A stretch of 6,124 bases of DNA from DASRDS01 sp035569435 (lineage in GTDB: Bacteria; Gemmatimonadota; Gemmatimonadetes; Gemmatimonadales; Gemmatimonadaceae): positions 1 to 6,124 of the forward strand of contig DATMNB010000147.1 in assembly GCA_035569435.1 (NCBI GenBank). Reading direction: 5' to 3'. Positions 1 to 5,454 of this stretch are shown piece after piece. Within the stretch, counting starts at the first letter, position 1. The number at the start of each line of letters is the position of its first letter. Below the pieces are notes generated by a model. The model searched no databases and was not told where the DNA came from. It saw nothing but the letters and a program-made list of their open reading frames with translations. Made by a program: the position numbers and the translations under genes.

Positions 1-1198
1 CAATCAACACGGGGTGCCGCGGATCGAGCGACACAATGATCTCGCGCCCGCCAAACGCGCCCGACACGCGTTGCAGCACCGCGCCGACCAGATCCTCGGC
101 TTCATTGGGCTCGGCCGACGCGGCGCGCGCGCCGCCCGCGGCCTGCAACCGCGACAGATCGAGCAGGTCGCTGACGAAGCGGTTCAACCGGTCGGCCTCC
201 TGCTCGATGGTCGCCGCGCGATCGTCGTCGGGCGCCGACGCCGAGGTCGAGGTGGCCAGCTCGTGGGCGAGGGCCTTGATCGTGGTGAGCGGCGTGCGCA
301 GGTCGTGCGACACCGATGCGAGCACGGCATCCTTGAGCGCGTCGGCATCGCGCAGCGCCATGGCGTACCGCGCATCGGCATCCAGCCGCACGCGCTCGAC
401 ACCGAGCGCGGCGTAGAAGGCCAGGGCGTCGAGGATGCGGCGGCGCGGCTCATCAAGGATGAGACCGTCGGCCCGCTCGACGCCCAGCACGCCGACGACG
501 CGATCGCGCACGCGGAGTGGACGCAGCAACACGCGGAACGCCGGCGTCGACGCGGCATTATGGTCATCAATAATCGGCCGCCCCGGCGCGACCGCCGCCC
601 GCGTCGTCCCATCGACGAGCACGGCCGACTCGGCGCCAAAATCCCGCGTCCACGCCACGAGCTCGCTGGCGACGTGGGGCTCGGGCGATCCGTACGACGC
701 GCCCGGCGTGTACACCGTGCACCGATCCACACCGACGATGGCGCGGATCACGTCGGCCACCGCCACAACCGCATCCTCGGGGCGGCCGACATTGAGCGTC
801 TCCGCGCCCAGCGCGGCCAACCGGTCGACGTCGTCCGCGCGGTGCCGTGCCGTCTCGGCTTCGGCGCGCGCGCGATCGAGGAGCTGCGCGGCAACGCCGC
901 TCGTCGCGAGAAACGCCGCGAGCACGAGCCAGTCCAGCGGGTTCGCCACCAGCATCGTGGCGTACGGCTTCAGGAAGAACCAATCGAACAGCACGAACGC
1001 GGTCATCGCCAACGAGAGACCGAGGACCCGACCGCAGCGGGCGCTGGCGCCCAGGATGATGAGCAGGTACGTGAGGGCGACGTGCGCTTCGTTCAGCCGT
1101 GCACGCACGCTGAGCATGGCCGCGGTCGCCACCAGGAGCAGGGCGATCCACGCCCCCGACTCGGCGGTGCGGCGGAGATTACGCCCCGGACGCGTCAG
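1..1198 (-). CDS. KdpD-like membrane sensor histidine kinase, C-terminus cut off by window edge
   Basis: Sensor kinase expected to autophosphorylate on His and pass phosphate to the response regulator encoded just upstream. The 399 residues in the window show, in order: a DUF4118-type four-helix membrane domain (about 15-107) with the KdpD-like motif FDWFFLKPY at 71-79; a GAF-like region (about 110-280); and a HisKA domain with H-box SVSHDLRTPLTTIKA, phospho-acceptor His298. The first residues of the ATPase domain follow, and the catalytic N, G1 and G2 boxes lie beyond the left edge. It lacks the N-terminal KdpD/UspA sensor domains of E. coli KdpD. The frame is open from 1228 down to 1, with His298 in phase. 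No ATG, GTG or TTG precedes the first helix, so I chose a CTG at 1198, overlapping the regulator gene by 20 bp; this start is uncertain. The next usual start, GTG at 1132, would cut helix 1. Family assignment is firm; the signal sensed is unknown. Confidence 0.9.
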   Translation of the reverse strand, partial: MTRPGRNLRRTAESGAWIALLLVATAAMLSVRARLNEAHVALTYLLIILGASARCGRVLGLSLAMTAFVLFDWFFLKPYATMLVANPLDWLVLAAFLATSGVAAQLLDRARAEAETARHRADDVDRLAALGAETLNVGRPEDAVVAVADVIRAIVGVDRCTVYTPGASYGSPEPHVASELVAWTRDFGAESAVLVDGTTRAAVAPGRPIIDDHNAASTPAFRVLLRPLRVRDRVVGVLGVERADGLILDEPRRRILDALAFYAALGVERVRLDADARYAMALRDADALKDAVLASVSHDLRTPLTTIKALAHELATSTSASAPDDDRAATIEQEADRLNRFVSDLLDLSRLQAAGGARAASAEPNEAEDLVGAVLQRVSGAFGGREIIVSLDPRHPVLI

Positions 1199-1886
1199 TA
1201 TCGAACCGATATCCCACCGCCGGTTCCGTCACGATGTAGCGCGGCCGCACCGGATCGGGCTCGATCTTCCGGCGCAGACTCCGAATGTGCACGCGCAGAT
1301 ACTGTTGGGCGTCGCCAAACGAGTTCCCCCACACCGCGCTGAACAACTCGCGATGCGTCATCGTCCGGCCCTGGTGCGCGATCAGCACGCGCAGCAATTC
1401 CCACTCGGTACGCGTCAGGTGAACCGGCACGCCGGCGCGCGTCACCTGGGGTTTCACGACATCGATCACGATGCCGCCGTCCAGCGTGATCGGCGCGCCG
1501 TTGTCGCCGACGGCGGCGAGCCGGCCGCGACGGAGCTGCGCCCGGATGCGGGCCCGGAGCTCGATCGTGCTGAATGGCTTGGTGACGTAGTCGTCGGCGC
1601 CCGCGTCCAGCAGGGCGACTTTCTCCCGATCCGAATGGCGGGCAGACAGGACGACGATCGGCGCGGTCGACCAGGACCGGATCTCGCGACAGACGTCTTC
1701 CCCCGACATATCGGGGAGCCCCAGATCGAGGACGATCAGGGCAGGGCGGACCGCGGCGGCGAGATCGATCCCCTCGGCGCCGGTCGCCGCTTCTACCGTC
1801 CGGGCGACTTCCCCTTCGACGGCATGCCGGACGACCCGGCGAATCTGGGGCTCGTCGTCGATGACAAGCACAGTTTCATCGGCCAT
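1179..1886 (-). CDS. OmpR/KdpE-family response regulator
   Basis: A 235-residue DNA-binding response regulator, the usual length for the OmpR class. The receiver domain (about 4-118) has the acidic pair D10-D11, phospho-acceptor Asp54 in the motif VLDLGLPDMSG, Ser81 and Lys103 in the motif YVTKPF. The C-terminal winged helix (about 130-230) contains LTRTEWELLRVLI, REL-SAVWG and VHIRSLRRKIEPD, typical of KdpE. It should be phosphorylated by the adjacent KdpD-like kinase and then bind promoter DNA. The ATG at 1886 overlaps the preceding small gene by 11 bp, and its stop overlaps the kinase start region, so the three genes look translationally coupled. A GGAGG stands directly against the ATG with no spacer, which is unusual; a GTG at codon 6 is an alternative start but would shorten strand beta-1. 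No kdpFABC is visible, so the regulon need not be potassium transport. Confidence 0.95.
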   Translation of the reverse strand: MADETVLVIDDEPQIRRVVRHAVEGEVARTVEAATGAEGIDLAAAVRPALIVLDLGLPDMSGEDVCREIRSWSTAPIVVLSARHSDREKVALLDAGADDYVTKPFSTIELRARIRAQLRRGRLAAVGDNGAPITLDGGIVIDVVKPQVTRAGVPVHLTRTEWELLRVLIAHQGRTMTHRELFSAVWGNSFGDAQQYLRVHIRSLRRKIEPDPVRPRYIVTEPAVGYRFDTDASGA

Positions 1887-2151
1887 CCTCCAAAGATACG
1901 GACAAGCGACCCATTTCCGTGGCCAACGGGCTATCGACCAGTTGGCAGAAGACCATATCGTCGATCGCCGCCAGGTCGGCGTCGGTCAGCCGCCGCGGAC
2001 TCGGATAGAGTACCGACCGCATGACGCCGCTGGCTGAATAGAAATAGAGGCGGCTCCGCCCTTCTTCGACCGACACGGCCTCCCGTGGCCGGCCCGCCGG
2101 CGCAACCGGAGTCGTGGCCACGGACACGCGCCACCGCTCTCCCGCACACAT
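1876..2151 (-). CDS. Small protein of unknown function, first gene of the two-component operon
   Basis: I do not recognise this 91-residue protein. It is soluble, begins MCAGERWRVSVATTPVAP and contains the stretch GRSRLYFYSASGVMRSVLYP. It then has a short helix-like segment, LTDADLAAIDDMVFCQLV, and an acidic tail. There is no signal peptide or membrane helix. The pattern (strands, then a short helix with LTDADLAAI) suggests a small alpha/beta domain. The stop lies 11 bp inside the response-regulator gene, which ties it to the operon. The frame stays open upstream to a GTG at 2241, giving 121 residues. I prefer ATG 2151 because the GTG would fall inside the CRP-like palindrome and upstream of the predicted promoter start at 2193. 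No clear Shine-Dalgarno precedes either start. It could be an accessory protein for the kinase/regulator pair, but that is only positional inference. Confidence 0.65.
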   Translation of the reverse strand: MCAGERWRVSVATTPVAPAGRPREAVSVEEGRSRLYFYSASGVMRSVLYPSPRRLTDADLAAIDDMVFCQLVDSPLATEMGRLSVSLEDGR

Positions 2152-2192
2152 GAAGTACCGATGCGTCACATGCGACCCGGTGGAGGGAAGAC

Positions 2193-2205
2193 TGTGATAA
2201 GAATA
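2193..2205 (-). promoter_or_regulatory. Predicted promoter (-10 and start) of the small protein/regulator/sensor operon
   Basis: On the minus strand, TATTCT (2205 to 2200) is a fair -10 hexamer. Counting from it puts +1 at an A at position 2193, leaving a 42-nt leader before ATG 2151. No -35 hexamer stands at 16-18 bp, as expected for an activator-dependent promoter. The CRP-like palindrome centre falls at -41.5. This is prediction from spacing and consensus only. Confidence 0.45.
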
Positions 2206-2225
2206 TCCAGGCGCACGCCAGGGGC

Positions 2226-2243
2226 CTGTGACCGTGGTCACAG
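2226..2243. promoter_or_regulatory. Perfect CRP/FNR-family-like palindromic operator
   Basis: CTGTGACC-GT-GGTCACAG is a perfect 8-bp inverted repeat with a 2-bp centre. It contains TGTGA-N6-TCACA (2227-2242), which equals the core consensus of the CRP subgroup of CRP/FNR regulators. It lies in the divergent intergenic region: 75 bp upstream of the small-protein ATG on the left and 77 bp upstream of the Ser/Thr kinase ATG on the right. Additional lone half-sites occur nearby: TCACA at 2166-2170 and TGTGA at 2193-2197 and 2283-2287. The actual regulator in this organism is unknown. Confidence 0.6.
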
Positions 2244-2264
2244 CGACCGGATGTGGACATCTGA

Positions 2265-2284
2265 CGCCATCTCATGGCGCCATG
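2265..2284. repeat. Two overlapping dyads upstream of the kinase promoter
   Basis: CGCCAT-CTC-ATGGCG (2265-2279) is a 6-bp stem with a 3-base loop. It overlaps CATGGCGCCATG (2273-2284), a perfect 12-bp palindrome. The second dyad abuts the predicted -35 at 2284, so it could be an operator. A shorter inverted repeat, GATGT-GG-ACATC, lies at 2250-2261. No protein is assigned to these sites. Confidence 0.4.
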
Positions 2285-2319
2285 TGACTTACAGGCTTGG
2301 GAACCGTCTAATTCTTGGA
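2284..2319 (+). promoter_or_regulatory. Predicted sigma70-like promoter of the Ser/Thr kinase gene
   Basis: GTGACT (2284-2289, four of six match to TTGACA) is followed after exactly 17 bp by TCTAAT (2307-2312, five of six match to TATAAT). The predicted +1 is an A at 2319, only 2 nt before ATG 2321. The absence of any Shine-Dalgarno before the ATG agrees with a leaderless transcript. Confidence 0.5.
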
Positions 2320-2320
2320 T

Positions 2321-3946
2321 ATGAGTCATTCCGTCGCGGGGGAGCTAGAGCTCGCCAGGAACGCCCTCGCCGACGAGTACGAGGTGCTCGACGAAATCGG
2401 CCGGGGCGGCATGGCGATTGTCTTTCGGGCGCGTGATAAAGCGCTCGATCGCGACGTGGCCATCAAGGTCCTGCCGCCGGCCATGGCGTTCGACGCGGCC
2501 TTTGTCGAGCGGTTCCAGCACGAGGCGCGGACGGCGGCGCAGCTCGAGCACCCCAACATCGTCCCGATCTATCGCGTCGGTCAGGCTGGCGCGGGGCCCT
2601 CCCAGGTCATCTACATCGTCATGAAGCAGCTGCGCGGCGAGTCACTCGCCGAGCAACTGGCGGCGCGCGGCACGCTCCCGCCGGACGAGATTCGCGCCAT
2701 GCTGCGCGACACGGTCCAGGCGCTCTCCTATGCCTCGCGGCGCGGCGTGGTCCACCGGGACATCAAGCCGGACAACATCCTCTACGACGAGAATCGCTGG
2801 GTACTGGCCGACTTTGGCATCGCCAAGTCCCTGAACGGACGGTCGCTCACGCAGAGCGGCGCCGCCGTGGGCACGCCACGGTACATGAGCCCGGAACAGG
2901 CGCGGGCCAAGCCGCTCGACGTGCGGGCGGACATCTATAGTCTCGGCATCGTCGCCTACCAGTGCCTCGTCGGACACGTGCCGTTTGACGGAGAGGATGG
3001 ATTTGCGATCCTCTACGATCACGTGACGGCACCGCTCCCGACGCCCCCGCTGGCCAACGACGACGAACGAGCACTGTTCGCGATCATCGGCCGCATGACC
3101 GAGAAGCACACCGACGACCGTGTGCAGGACGGCGACGCGCTCCTCCGACTGCTGGATGTGCCGCCGCGACCGACGCCCACCATGACGGGGATCGTCCCGC
3201 TGGTCGACGTCTCCGTGCCCACGAATCCGACCGCGTTGCGGACCATCGCCGAGGGGCCGACGGTGCCGATCATCACGTCACCAGTCGGACTGCAGGCGAT
3301 CAGCGACGGGCCGACGATGCCGCTGCCGCCGGAGGCGGTGGGCGCCGACACCGCCACCTCGCCGGCCGGGCGCCGGTCGTGGCGCCGCTGGACGCGATGG
3401 GCGATCGAGGCCGCGATCCTGGCGACTGGCCTGCTCGTATTGCTCGGCCGATCACATCGGCCCGTGCCCGCGCTCCCAGTCGTTGCCCCGGCGGCCACGA
3501 CGGCGCCGCCAAAGGACACCGCGACACCAACGCCGGCGCCCGCGCCCGCGGTGCCCGTGCCGCCCGTGGCGAAGGCGACCGGCAAGTCCCGCTGTGGCTC
3601 GGCGTTCCGATTGCTCATCAATCCCATCGCCACGCCGCGATACCGCGACACGCCGTTCGATTTCAGTTACGACGTGTGCGGACTCGCCGCCAACGCGCCG
3701 TACAAGCTCGTCGTGACGACCCGCCGGCAGACATCCGGCATCGGCAAGCTGTTGGGCGGCGCCGGCGCGGTGACCGAGACGCTCGACGAGCGCGCCACCG
3801 GGCCGCTGTCGCATCTCAAGATCCGCTTCTCATCGTTCGCCGAGCTCAAGCCGGGCGACTACGTGATGGTCGTGACCGTGAGTGACAAGCGCCGCCGGAT
3901 CCGCACGCGGACCGAGACCTTTCAGGTGCTCGACCGCCGAAACTAG
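2321..3946 (+). CDS. Membrane-anchored PknB-type Ser/Thr protein kinase with novel outer domain
   Basis: A 541-residue eukaryotic-like kinase that should phosphorylate Ser/Thr on cytoplasmic proteins. The catalytic domain (about 20-283) is complete: Gly loop GRGGMAIV (27-34), VAIK Lys49, helix-C Glu68, HRDIKPDN with Asp147, DFG Asp164, an activation loop with Ser/Thr at 175, 177, 179 and 185, and GTPRYMSPEQA (184-194). A linker follows with two similar motifs, EGPTVP (311-316) and DGPTMP (329-334). Then come an Arg-rich stop-transfer stretch, one membrane helix (about 360-376), and a Pro/Ala-rich stalk (about 380-420). The C-terminal domain of about 115 residues (425-541) has Cys425 and Cys453; it is not PASTA and looks beta-rich. 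ATG 2321 is chosen because the predicted mRNA starts at 2319. A TTG at 2315 would add two residues but falls upstream of that start. The gene converges on the PqqD-like gene with a 6-bp gap. Confidence 0.95.
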   Translation: MSHSVAGELELARNALADEYEVLDEIGRGGMAIVFRARDKALDRDVAIKVLPPAMAFDAAFVERFQHEARTAAQLEHPNIVPIYRVGQAGAGPSQVIYIVMKQLRGESLAEQLAARGTLPPDEIRAMLRDTVQALSYASRRGVVHRDIKPDNILYDENRWVLADFGIAKSLNGRSLTQSGAAVGTPRYMSPEQARAKPLDVRADIYSLGIVAYQCLVGHVPFDGEDGFAILYDHVTAPLPTPPLANDDERALFAIIGRMTEKHTDDRVQDGDALLRLLDVPPRPTPTMTGIVPLVDVSVPTNPTALRTIAEGPTVPIITSPVGLQAISDGPTMPLPPEAVGADTATSPAGRRSWRRWTRWAIEAAILATGLLVLLGRSHRPVPALPVVAPAATTAPPKDTATPTPAPAPAVPVPPVAKATGKSRCGSAFRLLINPIATPRYRDTPFDFSYDVCGLAANAPYKLVVTTRRQTSGIGKLLGGAGAVTETLDERATGPLSHLKIRFSSFAELKPGDYVMVVTVSDKRRRIRTRTETFQVLDRRN

Positions 3947-3952
3947 GTGGCG

Positions 3953-4234
3953 CTAGTCGGCTGGGCGGAGCAACCCGGCGTGCGAGAGCCGGTCGACGAG
4001 CTCCACCACCGCACGCTGCGCGCTCGCGGCGTCGATGTCGAATCGCCGAGCAAGCTCTCCCGTGATCACGTCGGTCGTGCTCCCCGCCTCGAGCATGGAC
4101 CAGATCATGGCGGCCGTGTCGTTGAGCGAGAAGTAGCGGTTGACGCCTAGATGCAGGACGACGCCACCGCCAGGCACGGCGGCGTAGGCGGCGTCCGGAG
4201 ACACCACATAGCGACCGGAGCTCGGCTGACCCAT
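3953..4234 (-). CDS. PqqD-like protein (RRE-type peptide-binding fold)
   Basis: A 93-residue protein, close to the usual length of PqqD. Family-typical features are a beta-hairpin with GGGVVLHLGVNRYFSLNDT (22-40), the invariant-looking Asn38, the helix motif AAMIWSMLEAG (41-51), and a C-terminal winged-helix portion with VVELVDRLSHAGLL. In PqqD and related lasso-peptide B1 proteins this fold binds a precursor's leader peptide and presents it to a modifying enzyme; here the partner is unknown. The ATG at 4234 is four bases past the upstream gene's stop (TGAGGGCATG), so translation is probably coupled and the GAGG within the stop region may help. A GTG at 4255 would add seven residues and overlap the upstream gene. 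It ends 6 bp from the convergent kinase gene. It need not be tied to PQQ synthesis: no pqqA, pqqC or pqqE is in the window. Confidence 0.85.
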   Translation of the reverse strand: MGQPSSGRYVVSPDAAYAAVPGGGVVLHLGVNRYFSLNDTAAMIWSMLEAGSTTDVITGELARRFDIDAASAQRAVVELVDRLSHAGLLRPAD

Positions 4235-4238
4235 GCCC

Positions 4239-5339
4239 TCAGTCGGTTCGCTCACGACCGGCAGCCCGTGTGACAAATCCCTCGACGATCGTCGCCGCCT
4301 GCGCGGGCCGCATGAGCGCCCGCCACGCCAGCCCTGCCAACACCGTCGCCGACCCCTCCGCCAACTGCCCCGCGACGTACACCAGCGGATCGTCCGGCGC
4401 CCGCACGCCCGCCCGTGCCGGCACGGCCAGCCGCGCGACCGCGACACGCCGGATCCGCTCCCACGCCCGGTCGGCCGTCGCCCCATACGGCGCCACGCCG
4501 GCCGCTGCCAGCAATGTCTCCGCCGCGCGCGCGTACGGTTCGCCGCCGAGCCACCGCCGCAGCGCCTCGGTGTCGACGCCCGCCCGCTCCCAGACCGTCC
4601 GCACGTCCGTCACATCGCGGAGCCGATACCGCACCGTCCGATGCACGACGAGCGCGTGCTGCAGCGTATGCATCACCCGAGCCGTCGGCGAGGGCACCGC
4701 CAACGTCGCCCCGCTCACCGCGACATCCACGGCGCCGTCCCATACGCGTGCATCGACCGACGACCCGGCATCGGTCAACCGCTCGTGGATCTCGACCGGC
4801 AACGCGCCCGCACGCGCGAGCATCGGCCGGTGCCGCCCCGGCGTGACCGCGCCATCGACGGTGTACCCACACTCCCGCACCAGCGCGTCAAACAGCGCCG
4901 TCGCGCCACCAGACTCGGGCAAAAGATCGATATCGGAGATCGACCTCCGCCCCGGCGTCTCGCCACTCAGCAGCCGGGCCGCTCCCTTGAGCGCCAGCAC
5001 CCGCACGCCGATCCGCGCCGCGACCGCCGCGACCTCGGCGAGCTGCGCGGACATCACCACCGCCTGACAGACGGCGAGTTCCCCCTGCGCGCGCAGCATG
5101 GCATCCGCGGGCTGGAGCGCCGCCCAGACCGCCGGGTCGCCGCGCCGGACGCGATCGACCCACGCGCCGCAGGCCTCGAGCACGAGCGCGCGCTCCCACA
5201 CCGCGTGCGCCGCGGTATGCGCGAGCGCGACGCGGCTCTCGCGGACCGGCACGCCGCGCACGGCCGATGCCAGCACGTCGTACACCGCCGCCGCGAACCG
5301 GGCGCCGATGCCATCCGGAGACGGTTTATCGTGTTCCAA
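4239..5339 (-). CDS. Nucleotidyltransferase-fold protein of the NTP_transf_5 type
   Basis: A 366-residue soluble protein. It contains VLALKGAARLL (about 114-124) followed by SISDIDLLPESGG with the acidic pair Asp136 and Asp138, then ALVRECGYTVDG. This layout (Lys-Gly, then Asp-x-Asp, then a helix and a Gly-Tyr turn) is that of the uncharacterised nucleotidyltransferase family (Pfam NTP_transf_5), in which the DxD would bind metal and nucleotide. A later segment, EIHERL, may give the third acidic residue. Substrate unknown. Relatives occur beside PqqD-like proteins in lasso-peptide and HprK-related loci, and here the PqqD-like gene follows directly, so the two probably act together. I chose TTG 5339, which has a GGAG nine bases upstream and overlaps the preceding repeat gene by 14 bp; GTG 5363 is possible but would overlap it by 38 bp. 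No promoter gap exists, so it is read from upstream or from within the repeat gene. Confidence 0.8.
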   Translation of the reverse strand: MEHDKPSPDGIGARFAAAVYDVLASAVRGVPVRESRVALAHTAAHAVWERALVLEACGAWVDRVRRGDPAVWAALQPADAMLRAQGELAVCQAVVMSAQLAEVAAVAARIGVRVLALKGAARLLSGETPGRRSISDIDLLPESGGATALFDALVRECGYTVDGAVTPGRHRPMLARAGALPVEIHERLTDAGSSVDARVWDGAVDVAVSGATLAVPSPTARVMHTLQHALVVHRTVRYRLRDVTDVRTVWERAGVDTEALRRWLGGEPYARAAETLLAAAGVAPYGATADRAWERIRRVAVARLAVPARAGVRAPDDPLVYVAGQLAEGSATVLAGLAWRALMRPAQAATIVEGFVTRAAGRERTD

Positions 5340-5454
5340 GGAGCACGACTCCGTTGTCACCACCCACGATGATGTGACTGCGCGCCGTGCCGTGCACAGC
5401 CCGCAGCGATGTGGTTACCCCACTCGGCATATTCAACCATTCTCCGCCGTTCCA
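5329..5454 (-). repeat. Direct repeat unit, downstream copy
   Basis: The 126 bp coding for the final repeat of the truncated copy. By hand alignment it matches 5999-6124 at 100 of 126 bases with no gaps, and the two units are 670 bp apart. Most differences are silent. Confidence 0.8.
5349..5352 (-). promoter_or_regulatory. Ribosome binding site deciding the nucleotidyltransferase start
   Basis: GGAG on the minus strand lies nine bases before TTG 5339 and supports that start over the upstream GTG codons. It is embedded in the last codons of the preceding repeat gene. Confidence 0.4.

Noticed and set aside
567..1151. Minus-strand 194-codon frame overlapping the sensor
   Set aside because: It is the +1 shadow of the sensor kinase, Arg/Gly-rich, and the true frame gives the DUF4118 and GAF sequence.
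14..2024. Long plus-strand open frames (442 and 529 codons) opposite the sensor and regulator genes
   Set aside because: They are Arg/Ala/Pro-rich antisense frames created by high GC and show no domain, while the minus strand encodes clear two-component proteins.
2152..2241. N-terminal extension of the small protein to GTG 2241
   Set aside because: The start would lie within the palindromic operator and upstream of the predicted transcript start at 2193.
2315..2320. TTG 2315 as the kinase start
   Set aside because: It precedes the predicted mRNA start at 2319, and an ATG follows two codons later.
3520..3585. Pro/Ala-rich tract as a tandem DNA repeat
   Set aside because: The bases are only loosely repetitive and are explained by a Pro/Ala stalk in the kinase.
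3019..3651. Minus-strand 210-codon Gly/Ala/Ser-rich open frame
   Set aside because: It is a shadow of the kinase linker and Pro/Ala stalk; low complexity and no start context.
3953..4234. Assignment of the PqqD-like gene to PQQ cofactor synthesis
   Set aside because: None of the other pqq genes is present and the neighbour is a nucleotidyltransferase, so a genuine pqqD role is unsupported.
4233..5372. Plus-strand 379-codon open frame opposite the nucleotidyltransferase
   Set aside because: It is Arg/His/Pro-rich with no recognisable motif. The opposite strand has a conserved DxD nucleotidyltransferase layout.
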